NCBI GenBank assembly: GCA_964304625.1
Contig: OZ199840.1
Location: 1,302,001-1,366,000, forward strand
From: Kudoa neothunni
Taxonomy: Eukaryota > Cnidaria
Direction of reading: 5' to 3'
DNA: 64,000 bases
A model generated the notes under the pieces. That model was given only the letters and a program-made list of their open reading frames with translations, did not search any database and was not told the DNA's origin. Below, piece by piece: positions 1 through 12,005 of the stretch; position 1 is the first letter of the stretch, and every line of letters starts with the position of its first letter. A program made the position numbers and the translations under genes.

Positions 1-2
1 AT

Positions 3-752
3 ACTTTTGGATCCAATACTAACAATCGAATTGAACGAGCCTATGGAAAACTCAAAAGTTTTTTATCTAAGCAATCTCCGTTGCCAGATCGGATAGATGA
101 AATTCTTCGTTATGTTAATATATTGGATAGCGAATTCACTATCAATGAGCACAATTACCTATGAACACACATAGAATATCCAATGATTTTATTACAATAT
201 GGGAATCAAAATCTTATTTTTTTCCCACCTAAAATCAAACATTGCCATGGTTATTAAAAGTAACGAAACATCTGTCTGTGACTGTCCATTCTTTTTACAG
301 CATCATCTATTTTGCAATCATCTAATCAATCTGTTAAAATTATCTAAAATAAGCATTGAATCAATCGTTACAACAAGTTGGACTAAAAATAACCTTTTCA
401 ATGGAAAATCACCTGATATATTTCCCGAAATTTGTGATGATAGTTCACCATTGTCGGATTCATTTGTTGACAACGAAATGTTATTGGAAGATTCCCCTTC
501 CAGGGGTGAAAATGTAAACCTAAAGTTTTGAAAAAATGATGAGTTAACTCAAAGAGTGCTACACACATTAAATTCAACGGGTGGAGAGGAGTATCGGAAT
601 TTTTACACTGAGATATCCAACTCACTACAAAATTTCGAATAAAACTGTCACCCATAGTGTTAATGAAAAAGTGCGCCAAATAAAACAATGACATTCCAAA
701 TGAGTGGAAAGAGGTTACATCAAAAGGTAGACCTAGAATCCCAAAACAATAA
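3..752 (+). mobile_element. MULE (Mutator-like) transposase relic, C-terminal part with SWIM zinc finger
   Basis: Three disconnected coding pieces in different frames read as the end of a Mutator-like/ZSWIM3-type transposase. Positions 3-164 contain NTNNRIERAYGKLKSFLS, the conserved region before the zinc finger. Positions 199-531 contain CDCPFFLQHHLFCNHL, which fits the SWIM finger CxC...CxH. Positions 702-752 end with EWKEVTSKGRPRIPKQ and a stop, a usual basic GRP tail of this family. The pieces are separated by frame changes, so this is a dead copy cut by the window edge. The catalytic DDE domain would lie to the left, outside the window. No terminal repeat was identified on the right. Confidence 0.75.
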
Positions 753-1439
753 TTTGAAATTTTCAAAATAAAGTTCTAATTAATCGTCCTAATACTAAAA
801 AATATATTTTATCATTTTTATAAGTTATGTTGTTTGTAGAAGCGATAAAACCTGTAGAAAAAAGCGAAATAAGTATAATCCTATAATCCCCCGCGCATGC
901 ACCTCTACGATGGAAAGAGACACTAACCACAACTAAAGGATTAACAAATAATTTTTTGAAACGTTATATTTTCTTCTCAAAAAATTATACACTAAAAAAG
1001 TAAGAGTGCAAATATATTTACAAGAAGACCCAAGATTTTACTGAAGTTCATTAATGTTGAATCACGCATAATTATTTTTTTGTATTTAACGAAAAAAAAT
1101 TCATTCATCATCCTACAATGTATTTTTTAATAAAATCTCTATGATTAAGTCAATTATTCAATATTAGACCTCCTTAGAAAAGCCACAAATGATTGCCACC
1201 CTAGCTAGGTGATAAAATCGTTAAGTAGGTGAAACTGCGAAGTGTTAATGAATAATATTTCACCATAATTAAAAAGCATAAAAAATTTACACTATTAAGA
1301 AAAATCAAATGAAAAATGTTTCTGCCAGATATTTATTCACCCAGAGATTAAGTCATGCGCTGAGTACGTGCGCAGCACATGCACGTTTTCTGACCTGGTG
1401 ACGTTTGGCTCGATTTTGTTAAAATGGATTCTTTTGGGA
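753..1439. other. AT-rich spacer with putative promoter of the downstream coiled-coil gene
   Basis: No coding evidence. A GC-rich patch near 890-903 (CCCGCGCATGCACC) and another at 1354-1386 (with ACGTGCGCAG at 1366-1375) stand out from the AT-rich background. The second lies about 65 bp before the gene start and resembles the NRF-1-like palindromes found at other promoters in this window. Confidence 0.35.
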
Positions 1440-3508
1440 ATGAATCTCACGCAGTAACCTAATTTTGTAAACATTTCTAAAGTTCCATTAACCTAGCATG
1501 ATATTCTGAGCCCACTGGACCTCCATTTGATCAATGAGCACATAATTTCCGCTGAGTGAATCACATTTCTCATTTCCTATGTATTACTAAATTTAACTTA
1601 GGGCCAACGTTGAAAATCCAATTTCTACTGATGAATGTAGATTGAGTTATTTAAATTTAACTAATTTTATTGATTTATTTAGTGCTGGTGCGTCAAAAAA
1701 TGATTATCAAATCACTAAAAAATAAATGGTTGGAATATAAAAGGTTTTTGTGCTTATTTGGAATATCTGTCACAATATCATCGATTTTAGATTGAGTAAC
1801 GAGTTGAAACGAGCCAACAGTGACCTAAAAATGAAATACGACATGCTCGCCGAGAAGCAGGTAATTTTCTCATTGAAAAATTGATTCGTTTACAAAGCAT
1901 CTGTTAAAATTTAGAAAAAATGGACTTTTTATAAAGAAGCTGCCAACCACACGGATATGATTCGATTAAAAGAGAAATTACAAGTCGCCGAGGTTTGTTT
2001 TTGTGTTCACGCTGATTATTATAATTTTGTAGAGTGAAATTGAGTTGTTGAAAAGCACTCAACAGTCAAAAATAGACAGGGCTGTCCAATTGGCTGAAAC
2101 AAAACTTAATCGCGCTCACGGAAAACAACTTAAAAAGTGTTATCCTATTTGTTCTCTTTTCTGTTACCAACCAATAAATAATTAAAGGTATGAAACCAAA
2201 ATTGCGAGACTCGAGAAAAAAATAAAGTCGATGGATAAGCCTAAAACTCCCCCCAAAAACATTTCTAAAAATAATCAGTCAATCCCGTTATTCAGTCTTT
2301 CGGTGAAACCGTGTCTAAACTTGTTTGAAATTCCCAGAAATCATATTCCTCATCTTGTTGAGATTTCTCCGGTTGTACCTCCACCAAAAAAAGCAAAACT
2401 AAAGCCATCCATGTGTGTTTTAGATGGTCCGCCAGCTGAGACAAATTCATCACAATCAAATTCACTTCATGACGAGCTTATTGGATTTGTAACTGATTCC
2501 TCAGACGTTGAAAGTGTATCTGAAGATTCTATTGATACTTCCCAATCATTAGACTTATTCGTTGAAAACACGACCATAGTCGTTACCCCTCACAATTACA
2601 ATGATCGTTTAATGAGTAACGAGCTTGTTCTAAGTGACTGCTCCAACAAGACACTGAGTCCTCAAGTTTTGTCGGACGAAGAAAAAATTAATCGACTCTT
2701 AAATAACCACCCCAATTATGAGACTATCGATGACGCATCAACTGAGACAGATAGAAGAAATTCTGCAGATCCAATTAACGAAAATGGTATCACAAACGTT
2801 GTCGGTGAAAGCCCAAATTATCTATCGGAGGGCGAAATAATATCGGAAGATGAAAATTTGGAGCCTTTGATTAATGCGCCCTCTAAAAATCGTGATATAA
2901 AAGCGGTGAAAAATTTAAAGCGTTCCAATCCTGAGATTAATTTAACTGTCAAATGTTCTGCGGAGAAGGACCAACCTGTCAAAATGTTAAAATCTGTAAC
3001 CAACCATCCCACATTGTCCAACCTTGGTTCGCTTGTTGATTTCTTCATGGATACCAACAATGTGGAAATCCACATAGAATACCTTGAACAATTTATTATG
3101 GACAACACATCGAAAATAGGCTCTATCTCATTTTCTCCTAGGCTGAGCGTGTTTTTGGTGGCGGCTTATCTTAGAGGATGTCCATCCACTCCTCAAACCA
3201 ACCCAACTCCAAGAACTAAAAAGTTCCATTTTTCCAAGTGTGTCGGATGTTCATCGTGTTATTGTCGCGGTGACCTCATTGATATCAAGTCCAATTCTCG
3301 CGACAAAAAATGCTCGTGCATAAAGTCACTAATGAGTCTGATTAGGTCATCCAGAAATATTCCGTCCTACGCGAGGGTTATTAGAATTGCATTTTTGGTC
3401 AATCGACATTGGCCTCATCTCAATATCTACGTGCATTTGGTGGATTGTATTCGGAGATGGATGCGTAATGATGTATCTATTAGTATCCATCAGAAGATCG
3501 CGTTATAG
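1440..3508 (+). CDS. Coiled-coil nuclear protein, possibly little elongation complex subunit 1 (ICE1-like)
   Basis: Seven exons with matching phases: 1440-1453, 1602-1636, 1683-1743, 1791-1860, 1915-1992, 2033-2136, 2188-3508 (560 aa). Residues ~17-120 are a continuous coiled coil rich in K and E, including LKNKWLEYKRLSNELKRA and YETKIARLEKKIKSM. Its register recalls the N-terminal coiled coil of animal ICE1. A long acidic, Ser-rich disordered middle follows, then a C-terminal block with a Cys cluster (CVGCSSCYC, then CSC) and hydrophobic helices. ICE1 is the scaffold of the little elongation complex for snRNA transcription. That assignment is from remembered similarity and is weak; another coiled-coil scaffold is possible. 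The ATG at 1424 is in the wrong frame; the one at 1440 gives an open reading through all splices. Confidence 0.6.
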
Positions 3509-6188
3509 TAAGTTTGAACTTGATTAAATTTATTACGACGTCGTGCATATTTAATCTCACCCCAATCCCTAATGGCACTTAACCTGTTTTTATTTTTGTT
3601 GATTATAATTTATATAAAATTGTTAAAATTTTTTCAGAAATTAAAGTTAATTTAATGCGCGCGAATTTTATTTTTTAACCTTTATTCCTTGTTTGATAGT
3701 TTAAGTTGGACAACTCAACAATAAATTGGCACTATAATGGCATGTTAGAATATTTTTTTATTTTTAAGTTAAATGTGAAAATAATTTTATTTTTCAACGT
3801 TAATATTTCTAAAGTTTTCGTAGTAATTTTTAATGCCACTGCGCGCCGCACACAGCAAGAAGGATTGAGCGATATTTGAATTAAGAAGGAAAATCCGGGG
3901 TTAATTAAATATAATTCGAATTTTCCTAATACACCTTTTGTATTAAATGAGCACGACTTTCAAAAGTTTGGATATTTCCGCCCAAGTTGTTGTTTATTCG
4001 GTGCGTGCGCACAATAGAGATTTTATTTGTGTGAAGTTTGGACTAAATGCTATCTAATTAACTAATGTTTATTATTACAGTAAATAGTAAATATTGAGGG
4101 AAGAGGCGTTGAATTTAATATCTGATAATTTGTTGGACTAATCATTATTTTGAATATTGTTTTCAATTAAAGAATTATTTATTTACTTAGTTAAGCTAAA
4201 TATCAACTTATTATGTGGTATAAAATAATAAGGTTTATGAATTATTTACAGTCATTAGTCCCTTAAAATTTTCAATAACGAGAAATTTCAAATTTTTAAT
4301 TAGTATTTTTTATGAGAAAACGTAGATTTAGGGTGTTGAATTAATAATTGTTAAAAAAAATAATAGAACAATAATACAATTTAAATGTTTATTGATAGTT
4401 AAATTTAATACAGTAGGTAATCGATTTTACATACTTTTTGCACATACGCACAATTATTATACAATATGCAACCGATGATACGCACTTTCATCGGTACGAT
4501 ATAATCAAAGTTTGTATTGTGTAAAACGCTTTATAATATTTTTGAATTAAACTAGGGAATTTCCATTCTGTTATATCACGTGACTAACCAATAATACACA
4601 CTTTTCCCGGCCAAACCACGTAGATTAAATTGTTTTTATTGGAAACGAGAGAGAAATTTTAATTCTGACGGTTGAATTTTTGAATAAAATGAAATTAGAC
4701 TAAATATTATTTCAAGATTATGTTAGTTGCCAATTAAAGAATGTTTTAAATGCACACAGATAAAGATTTTAGGATAAAAATTGCATATTATTATTCGGCC
4801 AAATAATTTTGATAATATTTTTTTGTTATTCTATTTAAGTAAACGGTGTAATACCCATGCCGGAAAATAAGAAAACGCAAAATAAAATATGATACACACA
4901 CATATTTGGTGTGTATTATCGGTTGCCTATTGTATATCCCATTTTTGGAATTTGAAAGAAAAAGTTAACGTCCTTTTTATTGACATAACATAAATGAATT
5001 AAAATTATACGACAGACAAAAAATCCAACTGATACTTAATACTTAGTTTCAATTTTTGAAAAAATCAATTATTTTGGATTGTGTCATATTTTAACCCACT
5101 ATGATATTTACACGTCTATTCCTAATTTTAACCGTAATAGAATACAATCTAAAATTTGTTAAATTAGCGAGAGAATTGATTTCTTTTCTTGGAGAGGCTG
5201 TTTAAGACTGCTATATTTGATATATTGAAAAGTTACGCAGTAACTATCTTAACGTTTATTGTTTATTTATTAATGGAAGATTTTCGAAGTATTTTATGAG
5301 GATGTATTTTTCTTACAATGTTCTTATGTTTTCGCTTATCGTTAAATTTCTAAGTTTTCTGTGACTACTGCTACATTGATGAACAGAGTGCTTAGAAAAA
5401 AGTGTGCGAAATCGATACGTCACTTGATGTTGGGTATATATTTTGGATAATTTACAGTCGATTTTTTAATAAAAATTGCCGTTAAGTTGAGTGTATTTGT
5501 TTATATAAATGTTGGAAACATTTAGAGTTATAATTAAATAAATTCACAAAAAGTGTGTAGAATCGACTATTGACTTTATTTAATATTTCTAATGCTTCTG
5601 CCGTATACTTTTAAAGCCGGAGACTATTGGCACGCTACAATTTCATCCTATACAGCATGTACATTTGTGCGTGGGAAATTTGAATCTCAGCAACTCTTAT
5701 TTACATTTACAAGCTGTTTAGAGATTTAATTTTTTTGGAATCCGCGATATTTAATTATTTACAATGTTAATAACCATTTCAACTTTAAAATGTTGAGACG
5801 CACGTAAGTGCAAAAAAAATTTGTCAATAAATAAATTCTCAATGTATTTTAAGGACAGCGTGAAATTTTTACGTGGTTATTATACGTATAAATTAGAGTT
5901 TAACTTAATTTTCATTTTTCGTGATTTAATGATAATGTCTGATAAATTTTTTAAAAAATATTAACTTTTTAAATTGTCACAACTAAATTTTTTACGTAAT
6001 GTATTATCTTCAGACTTCAAACAACGAATTTTGGCATGATAGGATTAAGACTGAACACTAGAGATTAAATTTGTACCAGTCAATTAAAAAAATTTTTAAT
6101 TAAAAAAAATTGAAGATTTACTAAAGTATTATTAATTACTAGTAAAATTCTACTGGAAATTGCCAAATTCACTCATCAACCGTCGTTA
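3509..6188. other. Long AT-rich intergenic region
   Basis: No gene seen. It holds a 12-bp GC palindrome GTGCGTGCGCAC at 4001-4012, a small inverted repeat CCGATGA/TCATCGG near 4470-4495, and near its end one copy of a dispersed repeat (5800-6060, listed separately). Confidence 0.4.
5800..6060 (+). repeat. Dispersed repeat, copy 1
   Basis: Shares a run of diverged blocks with 25600-25965 and 52860-53220 in the same order and orientation. The blocks include (T)CAATG(T/C)ATTTTAA, GTGAAATTTTTACGT, TTTAATTTTCATTTTT and a final TATTATCTT segment. No open reading frame spans it. It is an unclassified old interspersed repeat; the ends were not resolved. Confidence 0.5.
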
Positions 6189-6189
6189 G

Positions 6190-7223
6190 TGCCTCATTTT
6201 TTTATTGAAGCGCTTTTTTCTAACAACGAAGGAAATAATATCAATATGCTTGCAGCGCTTTTGGTCGCCACGTTAAAAACCTACCCCTCTTCACTGATGT
6301 GTCACTGCGGAAGAGGCGGTAGTGTGAAGTATTGTTGTTTACTTGAGTGGTGTATCCAACTAGTGTTTTACCATGGAAACGATTATTCACAGAAGGCTTC
6401 ATCTGAGAATTTGACCTTAGACAAGGTATTTCTAATGCTAAGATTTTTAAATTAATCCACAAATTATAACTTTCCATTCGTTAGACCTACCTCGCTAGTG
6501 TTTGTCAAGAAGTCATCAATCTTCGATTGTCGCCATTATTGAAAGTGGAATTTGATGCTATAATGAAATGTGGAAAATCGTTGATGGATATTTTTATTAA
6601 TAGTATATTTGTTATCAATTTTGAATCCTTTGGATTTAATATTTAATTGCAATTTTGTTGTAGATTGTTTATATAACGATTTTTTGGTTGTGCTAATGGT
6701 CACATTCTACGTCACTGATATGAATTATGTGGAAGAAGTGCTAGTGAATAAAATAATTGTTCAAGTTTTGGAAGAATTTTGTGATAGTTCGCTTCCATTA
6801 CAAGTAGAAATTGTTTTTTGGATATAATTCGATAAACATAATTTTTTAGTCCCCTCTCAACTCTAATAACACCCCACCTTCAAACACTACGTTAAAATTA
6901 AGCGTTATCGCTAGTTTTATAAGTAAAATATCTATTCTAATCTGACTCAGTTTATTCCCCTCTTTAATTCTCTCATTAAGATAACGTCATCAACAATTCT
7001 CACATAAATTGTACCAAAACCAATCAATTCATTAAAGCTCTTAATAGTTCGCCGACTCTTACCACACTTGTACATTCTGGTATTTTTTAAAGCGCCTTTG
7101 CCCAAAATTTAATAAATAATAAACGACTACATTTGATTATTTTATTTAGCCCACAATTCTGGTGATACTCATCTCTCCGCTATTTTGAACGATACTTTGA
7201 ATCTACTCAAATTGCCAACCTGA
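6190..7223 (+). CDS. Unrecognised multi-exon gene, helix-rich protein
   Basis: At least five exons can be chained: ~6190-6425, 6485-6602, 6664-6803, from 6850, and a final one ending at TGA 7221-7223. The first three junctions keep phase. The protein has alternating hydrophobic helices (LAALLVATLKTYPSSLM, then KVEFDAIMKCGKSLMDIF, then VEEVLVNKIIVQVLEEF) that look like HEAT/ARM-type repeats, and ends in a polar Ser/Asn-rich stretch. No ATG opens the first visible exon, which begins right after a good acceptor (CGTCGTTAG). Either translation starts at 6246 (MLAALLVATL) or an upstream exon was missed. Exons between 6900 and 7130 are uncertain. Function not recognised. Confidence 0.55.
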
Positions 7224-7716
7224 AATTAGATGCAAACTGTCAATGTTTTGATTGGATTTTATCATTGGAAACCTTGTGTATAATTAGATTGAATTTAGTT
7301 TATTGAGTTAACTAAATGGATTTTTTCCGCAAAGCTGGGATTACTTAGAATCCCATAAATTCAAATGTACCGTCATTTTATATTGTAAACACCATAAAGC
7401 TTTCTCACTATATGCGGAAATATTATATTGACGTGAGTCACTTGCATTTACGCTATAGTGATGAAAACAAACTGATTACATATACATTAGTGGATTATCG
7501 GATTAGTATGTAAATAATAAAGTTTTTTTGTGGATTAATGTATGCATAAACAAAAGTCGGTTTGTTGTTGAAAACCACTCTCCAACATACATGGTTACTC
7601 ATAGAGTTTTTATTATTATTCTCAATAGATCCCAAATAAGGCATCATGCGTAGATCAAATGCGTCACTAAGATTAGTGTGTTAATACGACGATTGAACTT
7701 CACCTAAAAACATAAA
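7224..7716. other. Intergenic region and GFAT 5' flank
   Basis: AT-rich, with no coding signal. It precedes the GFAT start at 7717. Confidence 0.3.
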
Positions 7717-10700
7717 ATGTGTGGTAATGATATTTTATTTAATCACCACCTCACAAATACATTTTTAATGTTTACCTATGTTCATATAATATAGGAATAT
7801 TTGGATATCTTAATTGCAATGTGAATAGAACCAAACAGTATATCTTGACCACCTTGGTTAATGGGATCTATCGAATGGAATACAGAGGTTATGATTCATC
7901 GGGTAATAGAAAATTATATTTTTTAAATTTCCCCTCTAATCGCTTACTTATATAAGCCTTCTAAATAAATTCCAAATTAGCAGGCAATATTTAATGTTTA
8001 TATTTAATGTGTATGTACTTAATGTGGTTGGGTGAGCTAATCTTGCTCTTCGATAGGATTGGCTGTTGACGGCCGCAACTCAACTAACGATGGTATTCTA
8101 GAAACGATGTAATTATTTGATTTTACTCTCCATTATTATTCCAATATTATATTGAAATTTTTTCAATCGTGCGGATTAATTTTAATTATTTAATTAATAT
8201 TTTTATTGTAGTTTAATAAGAAAACCTGGTAAAGTTAAAGAATTGGAAAAAGAAATTTATTTAAGTAAAATTTTATTTGAATTCACTCCTAATATACCGC
8301 AGACACCAACAAAATTGAATTCCAACAAAATACCAAGTATCATTTCGGCATTGCACACACTAGATGGGCCACCCACGGAGAACCTTCTATAATCAATTGC
8401 CATCCTCAAACATCAGGCCCTTCAAACGGTACTTTTCCCACAGGAGACACCTTCTCAATTTATCTAACGTAGAATTCGTCGTGGTTCACAATGGAATTAT
8501 CACCAACAACAAAAGCATCAGAGAATTCCTTGTAAGAGAACTTGTTTGAAACTTTGCTTGTACTAATACTGTGATGATTGGTAGAACAAAAAAGGCTATA
8601 AAACTGTTTCCGATACCGACACCGAACTCATACCTATTTTGTATAAATATTTTTGGGATAAATCTAAGTTGGTATGGGACTATTCGTTTAAATGTAAATT
8701 TGATTGATGCTACTTCAGGAAATGGGTATAAAACTTTCTTTTCTCGATATCACAAAACTTGTAGTCGAAAAATTGGTATCAGCTATTTTATTTTTTAACT
8801 TACTATCAATTTAGCAATTTAATGTGTTTCATTTTTTTGCTTATAGGAAGGAACCTATGCTTTGTTGGTCAAAAGCAACCTCTTTCCTAATGAAGTCATC
8901 GCCACAAGACGTGGTAGCCCTCTCATAATTGGATATAAAACTTCCGGGCATCATCTTATGATAAGACAGACTCAACAAATCAGCGAGAGCGACATCTCGG
9001 GTAGGTTTACTCAGATGACGAAACCCCACATAGTAATTTGTCCTTACAGCCCACACCAAAAAATCACTCAGCTCCTGCCGCAGTGATTCCATAATTTGCG
9101 AAGATCAACCAACCGAATATTTTATTGCTTCTGATCCATGGTAATTTTTTCATTTAGAATATGGATTTAATATCTAATTTCACTAGTGCCATCATTGAGC
9201 ACACTCGTGAAGTGTACTATTTGGAAGAGTTTGACATTGCTCATATTGACAACAAAGGACGTAATGGAACTTTAATGATAAAGTGAAAATCCAATTTGCC
9301 TTTTTAGTTATTAACTTTTACAACCCTGGTATTGAAGAAAATGCCGCCACGACTATTGATAATTCTATCTCCGATATCCAAGTCATCACTAGAACTATGA
9401 AATGGCTGGACTTTGAAATGAGCCAAATTATGAAAGGTAACCCTTGGATTGTGTTTATTCACTATGCACAGGTGTGATTAAAAATACGATATTCTTATAG
9501 GAACATTTGATACTTTTATGGAGAAGGAAATATTCGAACAACCGGAAAGTCTCACCAACACTCTCCGTGGTAGAATCAACCGGGAAACCCAGGAAATCAT
9601 ACTTGGGGGACTTTGCGCTCATGCTCAAATTATCTCAAGATGTAAACGTTTAATTTTCATCGCCTGTGGAACTAGCTACCATAGCGCCATCGCTGTATAT
9701 GATTTTAAATACATTTCAATTGAGTCGCTAATTCTGTATTCTTATATGTCGTTCTTTAACAGGTTCGACAACTGATGATAGAAATGACAGATGTGCCCGT
9801 CATGGTGGAAATAGCTAGCGATTTTCTTGATCGTCAAATGCCCATTTTCAGAGATGACGCTTGTGTGTTCATCAGCCAATCTGGAGAAACAGCAGACACT
9901 CTTGGAGCATTACGCTACTGCAAAAGGCATCAGGCACTTCTCATCGGTATCACCAATGTGGTCGGAAGTTCAATTAGTCGTGAAACCAATTGTGGTATCC
10001 ATATCAATGCAGGACCTGAAATCGGGGTAGCCAGCACCAAAGCCTACACCAGTCAAATCGCCTCTCTCATACTTATGGCTTGTTGGTTCGGCCGCGATAG
10101 TGTCTCCAAACAAAAACGTATCAGAGAGATCACCGAATCATTAAAAAGTTTGCCTGCCATCATAGAAAAGACTCTCGGCTGTTACGAGCAAATAAAAAAA
10201 GTCGCTCCCTCACTCCAACACTTCCAAAGCATGCTCATCGTGGGAAGAGGGTTCCATGTGGCCACTTGTCTTGAAGGAGCTCTGGTATTATTTCCTGGAT
10301 TTATTGTTCTGTTAAAACTAATCGATTTGATTAGAAAATCAAGGAGCTTTCTTATCTCCATTGTGAGGGCATTCTTTCCGGTGAGCTTAAACATGGAACC
10401 TTGGCTCTTGTCGATTCAAATATGCCTGTCATATTTATCCTTTCGAAAGATTCTGTATATGATGTAATTATTTGATTTATATTTTCGTACTTGTTGCTAG
10501 TTTTCAAATTTTACTTTTTATTAATTGTAGAAAAGTATTAATGCTCTGGAACAAATTCTCAGCAGAAAATGCCGACCAATTGTACTGTGTGATGAAGAAT
10601 GCGAGATTAATGACCCTCGAGTGGAAACCGTTATCAAAGTCCCTCATGTTATCGACTGTTGTCAAGTGATCTGTACAGTTATCCCTTTCCAACTCCTTGC

Positions 10701-10827
10701 AATGACTCTTGCTAAACTTAGAGGGCATGATGTAATTTGCATCTATATAAATTTTAATCTATGATGAAACCGATTTTCTTAGGTGGATTGTCCTAGAAAC
10801 TTAGCCAAATCTGTTACTGTAGAATAG
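7717..10827 (+). CDS. GFAT: Glutamine--fructose-6-phosphate aminotransferase (isomerizing)
   Basis: Complete gene for the first, rate-limiting enzyme of hexosamine synthesis (fructose-6-phosphate + glutamine to glucosamine-6-phosphate), feeding UDP-GlcNAc for chitin, glycans and O-GlcNAc. Exon 1 is only ATGTGTG (7717-7723). Joined to 7795 it gives MCGIFGYLN with the catalytic N-terminal Cys2. Further landmarks: [44 protein letters not shown] in the glutaminase half; then [35 protein letters not shown] and the LEGAL-KIKELSY junction in the two SIS isomerase domains; and the conserved end [10 protein letters not shown]. About 14 exons are joined by ~40-90 nt introns, all compatible with animal GFAT order. 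The 44-nt intron between HPQTSGPSN and EFVVVHNG is needed for frame. No disabling change seen. Confidence 0.93.
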
Positions 10828-12005
10828 AATCACATCTTTTTAGTTGGATATTTACTTTGAACTGTTTTCTTAGTATAGTCTTATTGAATTACATTAAATT
10901 TTTTGGTTTTTCTATCGCATTTTATTCATTTTTTTGATAATTTAATGTGTAACTTTTTTACGTTCCCATTTACAGAATAATTTCAATTTAAATAAACATT
11001 GGAAAAAGTTCTCATTTTCTTTAACCAATTTAATTTTTCCCATTATAATTGTGTGATTTTCAATAATTCTTTTATGGTCGAGGTGCTTATTAATTATTTA
11101 AACTTGAATCGTAATGTTAAATTATGTTTGTTTTTGGGGCGATTAAATATTTTTCATAAATGAAGAATTTAGTGCACTGTATAACAATGTTTCCGAGACT
11201 CATTCAAGTATTTATTTATCTGTATAAACAGTTAACATCATAGTATATTTTTTGTGATTTAATGTACAAAATTATGAAAGTAAATTCAGTTTTTTATATA
11301 ATTAAATAATTATTTCTTTGCATTATTTGCTAATATTGAGAATAGAAGAAATATCATTCATAAATAATGCAGGTTATTTAATAAGGCGAATCTTTACTTT
11401 ATTTTCAACTGTTCAACCGTATTCTATAAAATAAATTGGGTTGAATTCATGGTCAAATAATCCGTAGTTTATTGATAATATTTAGTGTTGCATAATCCTA
11501 AACTTAATTTTTCCAACGGTGGATGTTATTAGAATTTATTCGATAGTGATATTTTAAGTTAAAAGAATAAACTCCTGGTGCAGCTTATGATTTTTGTTTA
11601 CAAAGAAAAATTCTTGAAGCAACTTCTTAGGTGGTAAGGTTCTGACAGTGTAGACTAACTCCCTGAACACCTTAGACATCGTGAAGAATAACACTTTAAA
11701 TTTTTCTTAACTTTTTTCTATAGGTATGAGATTTGACCTACTAAAAATGTTATTTCGAAAGAAAAAACTATATAAAATCCAACTTTTTAAACTTTAAAGG
11801 CGCTGGTTCAATGGGAACGTGAACAAAGCATTTAGGGGTGAGATCGGATCACAATTATAAATAATTTTTGAGATGTTTGTTTAGGTAAATTTTCGATTTT
11901 CCAATACGTAAATGGGGGAAACTTTGTAAATACATGGTTATTTTTCATACTGTAATCAGTTTTCGAACTTTTTTGATAAACACAGAAATATCTTATGAGA
12001 TGTGT
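10828..12005. other. AT-rich intergenic region
   Basis: No coding, RNA or repeat structure supported between the GFAT stop and the left TTAA of the piggyBac relic. Confidence 0.3.

Noticed and set aside
2818-3108. 96-codon minus-strand frame
   Set aside because: Shadow of the long last exon of the ICE1-like gene.
8429-8443. A 15-nt GT-AG intron in GFAT
   Set aside because: It leaves a stop in frame; the 44-nt intron using the later AG restores the family sequence exactly.
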